Position numbers and translations under genes: made by a program. A model generated the notes under the pieces. The model did no database searches, was not told where the DNA came from, and saw nothing but the letters and a program-made list of their open reading frames with translations. This document shows, one piece after another, positions 9,430 to 18,004 of a DNA stretch of 43,243 nucleotides. Location: contig VXMQ01000135.1 in the NCBI GenBank assembly GCA_009841015.1, positions 1-43,243 of the forward strand. The letters run 5' to 3'. The stretch comes from Candidatus Palauibacter denitrificans (GTDB taxonomy: Bacteria; Gemmatimonadota; Gemmatimonadetes; Palauibacterales; Palauibacteraceae). Positions within the stretch are counted from its first letter, which is position 1. Each line of letters opens with the position of its first letter.

Positions 9430-9996
9430 CTACCGGTCGTGGTGGAGGATGGGGAGGTATACCTTCCACGGCCCGACCTCGTCCTCGAACTGATGAGCGA
9501 CGACGCGCGTGATCTGGGCGATGTGGTTCAGGTCGTGTACGGCCCAGGTAGTGAGCAGTTGCCGCAGCGTGACCTCGCCCAGCTCCGGGTGAAGCCCCCC
9601 CGCGTCGAGGTCCACTCCTTCCCTGATGACCTCCCGTAGTGCCGCGAGTCCGGTCCCGCGCAGGGTCTCGAATTCCGTGAGCAGTTCGTCCAGCGGGCGG
9701 TTGCGCGTGCGCTCGATGTGCGCGAAGCGGTCAAAGGGCGGGAACGGCCGTTGGCGACCGTGTTCGAGGATCCAGCGGGTACGCGGAAGCCAGTCGTCGA
9801 TCTCGCCCTGGATGAGATGTCCCAGCACGCTGAAGGGGCTGAAGGTCCCCTCGCCCTCGTCCGCGTGCAGGAGGTCGGGTGGCAGGTCCTCGAGCAGCAC
9901 GCGCACGGTGCCGGGCGTGCGGGCGAGGAGCGTGAGGATGTCCTCCGCCAGCGCATCGTCGTCGATGATCGTTTCGTTCGTCGTTTCTTCCGTCAC
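9430..9996 (-). CDS. DinB/YfiT-fold metalloprotein
   Basis: 188-residue four-helix DinB-superfamily protein. The three metal-ligand histidines expected for the fold are visible as His60 (SVLGHLIQGE) and His154/His158 (HDLNHIAQ). Family members include thiol-dependent transferases (bacillithiol or mycothiol S-transferases) and many uncharacterised proteins, so the reaction is unknown. The GTG start at 9996 is preceded by GGGGGAGA at a good distance; longer in-frame starts lack this and run into the divergent neighbour. It is divergent from the MTHFR-like gene, with a 163-bp spacer. Confidence 0.8.
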   Translation of the reverse strand: MTEETTNETIIDDDALAEDILTLLARTPGTVRVLLEDLPPDLLHADEGEGTFSPFSVLGHLIQGEIDDWLPRTRWILEHGRQRPFPPFDRFAHIERTRNRPLDELLTEFETLRGTGLAALREVIREGVDLDAGGLHPELGEVTLRQLLTTWAVHDLNHIAQITRVVAHQFEDEVGPWKVYLPILHHDR

Positions 9997-10159
9997 CCGC
10001 TCTCCCCCGGTTGCGGTGATGAGACCCCTCGGAACGGAACCGTCCGCCGCCGGCTTTGCAACGGAACTCCGGGACCCCATCCTCCTTCGATCCGAAACCC
10101 CGTTCCGCGGGGCTTTTGCCACGGGCTGCAAGGCCACGAACCAGGCGAGATCTTCCGGC

Positions 10160-11071
10160 GTGAGCGACACGACACCTCCCCGGCACACATCCCGGGAATC
10201 GGGCTCCAGCCGGTTCGTGGAGCGGCTGCGTGGGGTGGCGCCGACGATGACGGTCGAACTGCGGCCGCCGCGGAGCGGACTCACGCGCGGCGGCGCGATG
10301 GACATGTGGATCGACCTCTCCCACGCCATCCGCGGACTCGCGGCGCGCGACGCGTTCCTCATGCTCACGGACAGCGCCGTGGGCGAGGAGGAGGAGGAGA
10401 ACCTCCAGCATCTGACGGCCAACCTCGCGAACGAGGTCGAACCGTGGCGGGTGGTTCCCTTCCTGACCTGCCTCCACCCGCTCGACTACTGCCTGCGCTA
10501 CGTCGACCGCGCGCGAGCCCGCGGCGTCGAGAGCGTCACGGTAACGGGCGGAGACAAGGTGCGGGGCGCCGAGCGCTGCGTTCCCCACGGGTATCAGCTA
10601 CGGCAGAAGTTCCGTGAGCGGACGCGGAGCCTGTCGCTCGGAGGCTGGGTCAATCTCCACCGTCCCATCGCCGAGCAGATCGACTTCGCCACGGACCCCG
10701 AGTTCGAGGCCGACTACTACCTGACGCAGGTCGTTTCCCACCACGACCTGGCGCGGGCGGAGCGCTGGCTGGAGGGCGCCGGGCGCGCGGGCCTGGAAAT
10801 TCCCGGCTCGTTCGGCGTCTTCTACTACCGGAACGGCCGCCGGACGGTGCTGGAACGGCTGTCCCGCTTCTTCCCCGTACCCGTCGATGCGGTGGATTCG
10901 GCCTTCGAAGCCGGAGTCACCCCGGAGCGGCACTGCGCGGAGACGATCGTCGCCCTCCGGCGTCTGGGGGCCGGGCACGCCTACCTGTGCAATCTCGCCC
11001 CGCACCGCGCCGCCACGCAGTTCGACCGCATCATGACCGAGGTCGCCGCCCTCGAAGCCGGAGCAGGCTGA
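10160..11071 (+). CDS. Methylenetetrahydrofolate reductase-like TIM-barrel protein
   Basis: About 303 residues that read as a diverged MTHFR. The opening RFVERLRGVAPTMTVELRPPR matches the first helix and strand (FEFFPP position) of the family. VTGGDK aligns with the flavin/folate loop, DYYLTQVVS with the family's FxxTQ strand, and the end with a helix-rich cap. It is more distant from canonical MetF than the reductase half of the fusion at 21.2-23.0 kb. The GTG at 10160 was chosen because it keeps the first helix; ATG 10247 would remove it. It could be an MTHFR-like enzyme with another C1 or amino-acid role. The GDK in place of the usual GDPP also argues for altered function. Confidence 0.68.
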   Translation: MSDTTPPRHTSRESGSSRFVERLRGVAPTMTVELRPPRSGLTRGGAMDMWIDLSHAIRGLAARDAFLMLTDSAVGEEEEENLQHLTANLANEVEPWRVVPFLTCLHPLDYCLRYVDRARARGVESVTVTGGDKVRGAERCVPHGYQLRQKFRERTRSLSLGGWVNLHRPIAEQIDFATDPEFEADYYLTQVVSHHDLARAERWLEGAGRAGLEIPGSFGVFYYRNGRRTVLERLSRFFPVPVDAVDSAFEAGVTPERHCAETIVALRRLGAGHAYLCNLAPHRAATQFDRIMTEVAALEAGAG

Positions 11072-11113
11072 GACGTACACCCGCCGCCTGAGAGGGAACC
11101 CCGCGGATCCGTC

Positions 11114-11512
11114 CTATTCCGTCGCGTCGATTCGGTTCAGCCTGCCAGGCCACTCAAGGATGCGCCGGTCGGCGGTGACGAGCCGATACCCCTCGAGCGC
11201 CGTGGCGACAATGAGCCGGTCGGCGGGGTCCCCGGGAAGATTCTCGAGTAGCTCCGCCCGCACGCCTATACGACCATTCACCGGAACTTCGATGAGTCCC
11301 TTGCGGAGCAGATCGTGATGCCAGGCTCCCGCGTCGAAACGAAAATCGAGATGCCCCCGGCGTACCTGCATCGCCACTTCCCAGAACGAGATCGCCGATA
11401 CCGCAGCCCGCCGCCGGAGAAGAGCGCGTTCCACGGTGCGCCGCGCTCGGCGCCCGAGACGAGAATCGCCGCGCTCGTGCCACACGATGACATGGGTATC
11501 GAGGAGGATCAA
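11114..11512 (-). CDS. vapC: PIN-domain toxin, VapC family
   Basis: 132-residue PIN-domain ribonuclease of a type II toxin-antitoxin system. The acidic metal-binding residues are in place: Asp5 (LLDTHVIVW), Glu45 (SFWEVAM), Asp98 (DPADRLIVATA) and Asp115 (LVTADRRIL). Its ATG overlaps the stop of the antitoxin gene by four bases (ATGA), the usual arrangement for coupled antitoxin-toxin translation. Known family members cleave tRNA or rRNA; the target here is unknown. It is convergent with the MTHFR-like gene across 42 bp. Confidence 0.93.
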   Translation of the reverse strand: MILLDTHVIVWHERGDSRLGRRARRTVERALLRRRAAVSAISFWEVAMQVRRGHLDFRFDAGAWHHDLLRKGLIEVPVNGRIGVRAELLENLPGDPADRLIVATALEGYRLVTADRRILEWPGRLNRIDATE

Positions 11513-11793
11513 AACAGATCCTCCGCCTCGTCGTCCGGATCATCCCACCACTCCCTCGGCATTGGGCCCACGATATCGCCGAGAATCCGGATGTTGTCGC
11601 GATGCCGGCCGAACCATGTCTCCGGCGCTTCGTCGCAGGGCACGAGCTTCGACACGGGGCGGCCGTTCTTCGTGATGACGATTTCCTCGCCGGTCTCGGC
11701 GACTTCATCCATGAGCTTGAGACATTTCGCCTTGAACTCCGAGGCCTTGATCGTCCGCGGGAGCCCCGCGGGCGGTGCGTGATCCGATTCCAT
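11509..11793 (-). CDS. Phd/YefM-type antitoxin
   Basis: 94-residue antitoxin. The N-terminal Phd/YefM fold reads RTIKASEFKAKCLKLMDEVAETGEEIVITKNGRPVSKLVP, the standard segment that dimerises and binds operator DNA. It is followed by an acidic tail (WWDDPDDEAEDLF) expected to wrap and neutralise the toxin. ATG 11793 was chosen over the upstream TTG at 11832 because it has a GGGAG box eight bases upstream and gives the usual length. The promoter just upstream holds a 20-bp perfect palindrome, which fits autoregulation. Confidence 0.9.
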   Translation of the reverse strand: MESDHAPPAGLPRTIKASEFKAKCLKLMDEVAETGEEIVITKNGRPVSKLVPCDEAPETWFGRHRDNIRILGDIVGPMPREWWDDPDDEAEDLF

Positions 11794-11834
11794 CCGTCCG
11801 CTCCCAGTGTGTCGTACGCCCTCAACGCGCAATC

Positions 11835-11863
11835 AATAGAACCATGGTCATGACCATGGTCAA
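11835..11863 (-). promoter_or_regulatory. Toxin-antitoxin promoter with 20-bp palindromic operator
   Basis: On the minus strand, TTGACC (11863-11858) and TCTATT (11840-11835) form a -35/-10 pair with a 17-bp spacer. A perfect 20-bp palindrome, ACCATGGTCATGACCATGGT (11841-11860), fills the whole spacer and three bases of the -35 box. It is made of two ACCATGGT palindromes flanking CATG, so two antitoxin dimers could bind side by side. Binding would block RNA polymerase. The start site would fall near 11828, leaving a leader of about 35 nt before the antitoxin ATG. Confidence 0.75.
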
Positions 11864-12177
11864 TCATCCTCCAACCCGGCCCCAGCCCGGCCCCCGGCCG
11901 CGACCAGGCCGGCGCGCGAGCCGGTGTCCGCGACGGTGCCCGGGCGGGCGCCCGCGAACGGTACTCGAGGCCGACGCCCGCGAACGGCGCCCGGGACGGC
12001 CATCGGGACGGCACAGCGGTTGGGTCGGGTGAAGTGTTACCCGACCGTTGGTGCGGTACACGCACGCTTGCGGCCCATACGCGCTTGCTGCCGAGATACG
12101 CTTGTGGCCCAGACACGCTTGCGGCGCGGGCACGCTTGATGCCCCGGTTACAACCCCAGCACGAGGACGATCCGAAG
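11864..12177. other. Repeat-rich spacer without a supported gene
   Basis: About 310 bp between the toxin-antitoxin promoter and the aldo/keto reductase. It contains a degenerate GC-rich direct repeat (CGCCCGCGAACGG at 11949-11961 and again at 11975-11987). It also has an 8-bp inverted repeat (GGTCGGGT 12023-12030, ACCCGACC 12039-12046) with an 8-nt loop, and the 17-bp tandem array described separately. No reading frame here looks like a protein on either strand. Confidence 0.6.
12065..12149 (+). repeat. Five-copy 17-bp tandem repeat
   Basis: Five units of exactly 17 bp begin at 12065, 12082, 12099, 12116 and 12133, each starting with CGCTTG. The first is CGCTTGCGGCCCATACG. Positions 1-6 are invariant and the rest is partly conserved (most units continue with xxGCCC or similar). 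The array ends 28 bp before the start codon of the aldo/keto reductase, so it lies in that gene's promoter or leader. It could be a set of regulator sites or a slippage-prone minisatellite. Confidence 0.8.
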
Positions 12178-13137
12178 ATGTTCACTCGACGCGACTGGCT
12201 CCGCTCCACCGCCGCCGCGGGCGCGGCACTCTCCCTCAACCCCCGCATCCTGCGCGCGTTCGCGGGACAGGAGATGATCACGCGACCCATCCCCTCCACC
12301 GGGGAGGAACTTCCGATCGTCGGCCTCGGGAGTTCGGCAACCTTTCAGCGCGTGGCGCTCAGCGACGACCACACCCAGATCGAAGGCGTCATGCAGGCGC
12401 TGGTGGACGGCGGCGGCTCGGTGTTCGACACCGCACCCAGCTACGGGCGCGGGGCGTCCGAGAGGGCGGCGGGAGACATCTGCCGGCGGCTCGGCATCTC
12501 CGACCGCATCTTCTGGGCGACCAAGGTGAACGTGGCCGGGCGGGGCGGCGGCTCCGCGGATCCGGAGGCGGCGCGGGCCCAGATCGAGCGCTCGTTCGAG
12601 TACTTCGGCGTGCCCGTCATCGACTGCATCCAGGTCCACAACCTGGGGGATCCGCCCGTGCAGGTGGGGATTCTCGAGGAGTTGAAGGCCGCGGAGCGGG
12701 TGCGCTACATCGGGATCACCAGCACGAGCAAGCGGCAGTATCCGGCGCTCATCCAGGCCATGCGGGACTACCCGCTCGACTTCATCGGGATCGACTACGC
12801 GGTCGACAACGTGAGCGCGGCCGACGAGATCCTGCCGCTGGCGGCGGAGCTGAACATCGGTGTGCTCGTCTACGTCCCGTTCGGCCGCACCCGGCTGTGG
12901 TCCCGCGTGGGCGACCGCGAGGTGCCGGAGTGGGCGAGCGAGTTCGACGCCCATTCGTGGGCCCAGTTCTTCATCAAGTTCGCGGCCGCGCACCCCGCCG
13001 TGACGGTGGTGACGCCGGCCACGAGCCGCGCGGAGCACATGGTGGACAACCTCGGCGGCGGGATGGGCCGGCTGCCGGATGAGGACCAGCAGGCGCGCAT
13101 GATCGAGTACGTGAGCCAGCTCCCCGAAGCCGGCTGA
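12178..13137 (+). CDS. Tat-exported aldo/keto reductase
   Basis: 319-residue aldo/keto reductase with an N-terminal twin-arginine leader (FTRRDWLRSTAAAGAAL). The catalytic tetrad is Asp84 and Tyr89 (FDTAPSYG), Lys116 (WATKVN) and His154 (QVHN). Periplasmic reductases of this type are common as short Tat proteins in Gemmatimonadota-like genomes, but the substrate is unknown. ATG 12178 was chosen because it begins the Tat leader and has GAGGA upstream; the open frame starting at 12034 only reads through the tandem repeats. A strong hairpin terminator follows the gene. Confidence 0.88.
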   Translation: MFTRRDWLRSTAAAGAALSLNPRILRAFAGQEMITRPIPSTGEELPIVGLGSSATFQRVALSDDHTQIEGVMQALVDGGGSVFDTAPSYGRGASERAAGDICRRLGISDRIFWATKVNVAGRGGGSADPEAARAQIERSFEYFGVPVIDCIQVHNLGDPPVQVGILEELKAAERVRYIGITSTSKRQYPALIQAMRDYPLDFIGIDYAVDNVSAADEILPLAAELNIGVLVYVPFGRTRLWSRVGDREVPEWASEFDAHSWAQFFIKFAAAHPAVTVVTPATSRAEHMVDNLGGGMGRLPDEDQQARMIEYVSQLPEAG

Positions 13138-13192
13138 GCCACACGAAGGCCGGCTGAGCCGCCCGCTTCCGGCGGCTCGAGCCTGAACGGAG

Positions 13193-13243
13193 GCCCGGGA
13201 GGACGTTCCCGCGGGAACGCCTTCCCGGGCTTTCAGTCGTTTT
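13193..13243 (+). terminator. Intrinsic terminator after the aldo/keto reductase
   Basis: An 18-position stem joins GCCCGGGAGGACGTTCCC (13193-13210) and GGGAACGCCTTCCCGGGC (13213-13230) with one G-U pair and one mismatch. The centre CGTTCCCGCGGGAACG is itself a perfect palindrome. It is followed by TTTCAGTCGTTTT. The T-run is on the plus-strand side, so it terminates the reductase transcript and shields the convergent propeller gene. Confidence 0.75.
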
Positions 13244-13261
13244 GAGGCGTCTTCGGTCGTT

Positions 13262-16200
13262 TCAGGAGACGAGTTCGACCGATTCGTCCGCCGGGTCGAC
13301 CGGGGCGAGTCCCAGGCGCTCCAGCTCGCGGTTCACGGCGGCCAGCTCGACGCGCCATACCTCGTCGAGGCGGGTCGTGTAGCCCTCGAGTTCGGCCACC
13401 ATGATCTCGAACACGTCGTACATCCCGCTCCCGGGCCGGCCGTCGCCCCGCTCCGACATCGAGAGCAGGTTCGCGAGCCGGTTGTTCACGCGGATCGGGA
13501 AGTTCAACGGATCCTGGTTGCTGCGGTTCCGCACCTGGTAGATGTTCCCCTCGACCTCCGAAGCCGCGGTCCGCAGCGCCTCCGCGGCCTCCGCCAGCGC
13601 GGCGTCATCCGAGGCTTCGAGCCGGTCGTCGAGTTGCGACTTCACGCGCCGAATCGCGATCACCGCCGAGTTGGCCTCGTTGACCCGCGCCCGGATCCGC
13701 ATCCCGAACTCGAACTGCTCCTCCATGTCCTCGTCCGTCACGTCCTCGATCCAGGGATGGCGGGCGACCTCGATCTCCGTCGTCCGCTCCGCGCCGTCCG
13801 CCGTCAGCCGCACGGTGTACGTGCCCGGCGGCACGGCCGGAGACATCGTGCGCACGCCCCACAGGATCATGCCGGGGAAGGTCGCGGCGGGCGCGGTGCG
13901 AAGGTCCCACTGCAGCATGTTGAGCCCCGCTTCGGCCGGCATCGCGGGTCCCGCCCAGCGGTCGCGCGCCGGGGCCACCGCTGCCTCCCCCTCCGCCTCG
14001 CCCTCCGCGGCCGCCGAATCTCCCTCGGCGGCCGGGTCGGGGCGCGGGGCCGGCTCGTAGGTGCGCAGCACCGTCCCCGACGCGTCGAGAATCTCGAGCC
14101 GCGCCTCCTCCGGCGCCTCCCGGAACCACCACGATAGCGTCGCCCCGTTGGCGGAGCGGTACGCGGTGGCCGGATCGAACAGCGCGACCGCATCCTCCGT
14201 CAGCCCGGGGCGCGCCTGCCGCAGCGGCGCCAGGTTGTCGAGCACCCAGAACCCGCGCCCGTGGCTCGCGATCGCCAGTTCGTTGTGCTCCACGATGACG
14301 TCCGAGACCGGGATGTCCGGGAACCCCGGGTTCAACTCCTGCCAGTTCGCCCCGTCGTCGTACGACACGTACATGCCGTGCTGCGTCCCGGCGTACAGCA
14401 ACCCCTCCCGGTTCGGGTCCTCGCGCACCGCGTGCACGTAAGCCACATCGCGGATCCCGTCCACGATCTTCGTCCACGTCGCCCCGTAGTCGTCCGTCTT
14501 CCAGATGTAGGGCGAACGGTCGTTGAGGAGCGGCTTCCGCACCGAGATGTAGGCTCGGCCCGCCCCGAAGGCCGAGGCGTCGATCTGGCTCACGCGCCCG
14601 AACTCCGGCATGTCCGGCGGCGTCACGTCCGTCCACGTCGCACCGCCGTCGCGCGTCACGTGTACGAGGCCGTCGTCCGACCCCGCCCAGATCACGCCGA
14701 TGTCCACCTTTCCCGGCCCGACCGAGAAGATGGTCGCGTAGACCTCCGGCCCGTTCATGTCGCCGGTGATCGGCCCGCCGGAATGGCCCAGCGTCATGGG
14801 GTCGGCGCGGGTGAGGTCGCCGCTGATCGCCTCCCAGTCGTCGCCCCCGTTCGTCGTCCTCCAGAGCCGGTTCGAGGAGGTGTAGAGGACGTTCGGGTCG
14901 ATGGGGGAGAAGATGATGGGGAACGTCCACTGCCAGCGCTCCACCATCTCGCTCGCCGGCTCGCCCGAGTAGAACCAGGGATAGGGGTTCACCTCGCGCG
15001 ACGTGCCGAGGCGGCGGTTGTAGCGGTCGAGGTAGCGTCCGTTGTTCGTCCCCGAGAAGAAGACGTCGATATCCTTCGGGTCCGGCGCGATGTAGCCCGG
15101 CTCCCCGCCCCCGGCGCGGTACGCCACCTCCATCGAACCCTCGGTTATGCTCGCGGGCTGGCCCCCGCCGAACCCGGGCGCCTGGCCGAAGCCGAACCGG
15201 TTCGCGTTCCAGGCCGAGGGCAGGCACAGCGTACTGTTGTCCTGCTGCGAGCCGCAGACGTGGAAGGGCACGTGGGCCGTCGTCACGCCGTGGTAGAACT
15301 GGGCGGTCGAGAACTCCTGGTCCGTCCAGTGCTGCCCCGTGTCGAAGCTGACCGCGCCGCCGCCGTCGTTCGCCACGACGAGGTGGGCGGGGTCCTCCGG
15401 GCTGATCCAGAGGTCGTGGAAGTCGCCGTGCGTCCCGTTGTTGATGACCTCGTACGTCGCGCCGCCGTCGGTCGAGCGGAAGAACGAGGTGTTCTGCACG
15501 TACACGACGTCGGGATCGTGGTGGTCGGCATAGACGTGCGTGTAGTAGAAGGCGCGCTGCCGGATGCGGCGCTCGTCATTGATCAGTTCCCACGTGTCGC
15601 CGCCGTCGTCGCTGCTGAACAGCCCCCCGTCGGCGTGCTCGAACAGGGCGTACACGCGGTCCGAATCGGCGCTCGAGACGGCGAGCCCGATCTTGCCCAC
15701 GACCCCCGACTCCGGCATGCCGGGGTTCCGCGTGATCTCCGTCCACGTGTCGCCCCCGTCGGTGCTCTTGAACATCCCGCTTCCGGGCCCTCCGGAGGAC
15801 ATCGTGTACTCCTTGCGGAAGGCCTCCCACAGGGCCACGTAGATCACATCCGGGTTGTTGCGGTCGATCGCGATGTCCACGGCGCCCGTGCGCTCATCGC
15901 GGAAGAGGATGCGCTCCCAGGTGTCGCCCCCGTCCGTGCTGCGGAAGAGGCCCCGCTCCTCGCTCGGCACGCTGTATTTCCCGAACGACGCAACATAGAC
16001 GATGTTCGGATCCGTGGGATGGATGCGGATCGTGGCGATGGCATCGGATTCGGAGAACCCGACGTGCTCCCACGTCTCGCCCGCGTCCCGGCTCCGGTAC
16101 ACGCCGTCCCCCGGCATGATGTTGCCGCGGATGCAGGTCTCGCCCATGCCGATGAAGACCAGGTCCGGATCGGTCTCGGAGACGGCCACCGCCCCGACCG

Positions 16201-16516
16201 ACGCCGACGTGATCTTGAAGTCGGTGACCGGGAACCAGTTCTCGCCCCCGTCCTTCGTCTTCCACAGTCCCCCGCCGGTGGCGCCGAAGTAGCCCTCCAG
16301 CGGACGCCCCACGACCCCGCTCGTGGCGATCGAACGCCCGCCCCGGTCGGGCCCCAGGTTGCGCCAGCGGTAGCCCGCCAGGAACGCGGAATCGAGCGTC
16401 ACCGCTCCGGGGGCGATCTCCTGCGCCTCCAGCGGCCTCGAATGGCCGGGACCGGTGAACGGCGTGAAGAGGGAAAGCGCCAGCAGCGAAGAGAGGAGAC
16501 GCGGGATGCGGTTCAT
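13262..16516 (-). CDS. Exported VPS10/BNR Asp-box propeller protein (glycosyl hydrolase-like)
   Basis: 1084-residue secreted protein. A signal peptide (MNRIPRLLSSLLALSLF onward, ending LEAQ) is followed by a long sortilin/VPS10-like beta-propeller. I count nine Asp-box motifs of the form SxDxGxTW, for example SRDAGETW, STDGGDTW (three times or close variants), TTNGGDDW, TRDGGATW and SYDDGANW. The last 350 residues hold an alanine/glutamate-rich linker and a helical domain of unknown role. Such proteins are usually annotated as glycosyl hydrolase or WD40/YVTN/BNR protein, without a proven reaction. ATG 16516 has a GGAG box seven bases upstream. It is convergent with the aldo/keto reductase. 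Confidence 0.85.
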   Translation of the reverse strand: MNRIPRLLSSLLALSLFTPFTGPGHSRPLEAQEIAPGAVTLDSAFLAGYRWRNLGPDRGGRSIATSGVVGRPLEGYFGATGGGLWKTKDGGENWFPVTDFKITSASVGAVAVSETDPDLVFIGMGETCIRGNIMPGDGVYRSRDAGETWEHVGFSESDAIATIRIHPTDPNIVYVASFGKYSVPSEERGLFRSTDGGDTWERILFRDERTGAVDIAIDRNNPDVIYVALWEAFRKEYTMSSGGPGSGMFKSTDGGDTWTEITRNPGMPESGVVGKIGLAVSSADSDRVYALFEHADGGLFSSDDGGDTWELINDERRIRQRAFYYTHVYADHHDPDVVYVQNTSFFRSTDGGATYEVINNGTHGDFHDLWISPEDPAHLVVANDGGGAVSFDTGQHWTDQEFSTAQFYHGVTTAHVPFHVCGSQQDNSTLCLPSAWNANRFGFGQAPGFGGGQPASITEGSMEVAYRAGGGEPGYIAPDPKDIDVFFSGTNNGRYLDRYNRRLGTSREVNPYPWFYSGEPASEMVERWQWTFPIIFSPIDPNVLYTSSNRLWRTTNGGDDWEAISGDLTRADPMTLGHSGGPITGDMNGPEVYATIFSVGPGKVDIGVIWAGSDDGLVHVTRDGGATWTDVTPPDMPEFGRVSQIDASAFGAGRAYISVRKPLLNDRSPYIWKTDDYGATWTKIVDGIRDVAYVHAVREDPNREGLLYAGTQHGMYVSYDDGANWQELNPGFPDIPVSDVIVEHNELAIASHGRGFWVLDNLAPLRQARPGLTEDAVALFDPATAYRSANGATLSWWFREAPEEARLEILDASGTVLRTYEPAPRPDPAAEGDSAAAEGEAEGEAAVAPARDRWAGPAMPAEAGLNMLQWDLRTAPAATFPGMILWGVRTMSPAVPPGTYTVRLTADGAERTTEIEVARHPWIEDVTDEDMEEQFEFGMRIRARVNEANSAVIAIRRVKSQLDDRLEASDDAALAEAAEALRTAASEVEGNIYQVRNRSNQDPLNFPIRVNNRLANLLSMSERGDGRPGSGMYDVFEIMVAELEGYTTRLDEVWRVELAAVNRELERLGLAPVDPADESVELVS

Positions 16517-16643
16517 GGCCTGGCTCCGGGCGTAGTCGACGATGACGGCTGTTCGTCCGCCGAAGATAGACGCCGCTTCATGGGCGGGGGAAGGCGGTCC
16601 GTCAGCCTCCGGCGGAGCGGTTGTCCGGCGACGGAAGGAATGG

Positions 16644-17876
16644 TCAGTCCTCTTCGGGGATCCCCGCGTCCGTGTCGTCTGGAGGCTGAAAGGGGAAGAT
16701 CGCGACGGACTCCACGCCGAGTGCGTCTTCTCGGGTTCCGAGGAGGTAATCGGCGCCGAACTCCCAGACCTCCAGGCCGGGCACCGACTCCAGATGGCAA
16801 AGGAACTCGCCATCTCCCTCGAATACGAGCCAGCCGGCCGACTCCCGCGGCTTCGGGTAGCGAGCGACCCAGACGCGGCCGTCTCGTCCGATGGCGACCC
16901 CGCTCGACGCAGGGAAACGGTCGGCGACGGGACGATCCTCGCCCGCCATGAGATCGGCGATGGGGCCCGGTGCCCTTCCCTCCCGCCTCCGCCGCTCCAG
17001 AAACTCCTCCCGCCAGGCGCTAGCGTGCGCGGCGGTTACGTCCCGGTCGTCGTCGGGCCAGCGAATGATCCGCCGCAACCGAAACTCCTCGTCCAGCAGC
17101 CGCACCTCCGGCTCGCGGCCGCTGGCCACGGCGATCGTCGTACCGCCTGCATCGACGGACGGCGCGGCTTCGAAGAGGGGGTCGAGAACCAGGTTGATGG
17201 GACCGCTCGGGGGACCGTAGCGGCGTCCTTCCAGAGTCATCAGAGTACTGACGAGGCCCCCATCCCGCGTGTGGGCGTCGACGAAGACATCCCGGGGCGT
17301 GCGATAATCTTCCCCTCCCCCTTCGACGCGCACGTTGATCGAGGAGCCGTTGGACAGCACCCCGCCCCCCCGGCTTGGATTCGCGTATGCCGGGCTTATT
17401 CGGACGGTCCGTACGAACTCGCCTCCCGCCGTGAACACGTTGAAGTACCACGGCCGCAGGTTGCCCACCCAGATCGTGTCCCCGGGGAGGACCCACATGA
17501 GGTACGGATCCCGGAACTCGCCGGGACCTTCGCCCCGTCGCCCCATTGACCGGACATATTCTCCCGTCGCCCCGAAAACGCGGACACTCGATGTCGTTTC
17601 GTCGGCGACAGCCACGGACCCGTCCGAGAGTCGTACCAGACCGCGAATATCATAGAATTCATACCGCTCATCGCCGGAGACCTCCCCAACGGCGAAGCTC
17701 GGCTCGCCGCTGACCCTGCAGACCCGGTCCGAACTCAGCGCATCGCTCGTCACGATGGCGATGCCGGCACTGTCGACGACCGACGAGCGGGCAGGTACTG
17801 CATTCTCCTGGCCGCACGCCGCCACGAGCGCGCCGAAGGTCGTCGACAGCAGCAGCCGTCCAGGTCCTCGCATCAT
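16644..17876 (-). CDS. 6-bladed beta-propeller lipoprotein
   Basis: 410-residue protein with a short leader ending in the lipobox VAAC (Cys21), so probably an exported lipoprotein. The body is a NHL/6-bladed propeller: repeats such as LSDGSVAVADETTSSVRVFGATGEYVRSMGR with a GEGPGEFRDP turn are typical of this family. No catalytic residues are recognised; a ligand-binding or scaffold role is likely but unproven. Two ATG codons start the frame in tandem (17876 and 17873). It lies upstream of the VPS10-like gene on the same strand with a 127-bp gap, so co-transcription is possible. Confidence 0.75.
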   Translation of the reverse strand: MMRGPGRLLLSTTFGALVAACGQENAVPARSSVVDSAGIAIVTSDALSSDRVCRVSGEPSFAVGEVSGDERYEFYDIRGLVRLSDGSVAVADETTSSVRVFGATGEYVRSMGRRGEGPGEFRDPYLMWVLPGDTIWVGNLRPWYFNVFTAGGEFVRTVRISPAYANPSRGGGVLSNGSSINVRVEGGGEDYRTPRDVFVDAHTRDGGLVSTLMTLEGRRYGPPSGPINLVLDPLFEAAPSVDAGGTTIAVASGREPEVRLLDEEFRLRRIIRWPDDDRDVTAAHASAWREEFLERRRREGRAPGPIADLMAGEDRPVADRFPASSGVAIGRDGRVWVARYPKPRESAGWLVFEGDGEFLCHLESVPGLEVWEFGADYLLGTREDALGVESVAIFPFQPPDDTDAGIPEED

Positions 17877-18004
17877 GCGGCGTACTCCGGTAGTTGGGCG
17901 GTAGGGGTCAACCGAAAGCCGTTAACTCAACCAACGTCTCGCGAGGATCGGAAGTTCCGTGACCCTCGCTACGCGCGTCTCCCGCAGAAGGAGTATGTTG
18001 CCGG

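Noticed and set aside
12065..12149. CRISPR array
   Set aside because: The units are 17-bp head-to-tail repeats without unique spacers, and no cas gene is near.
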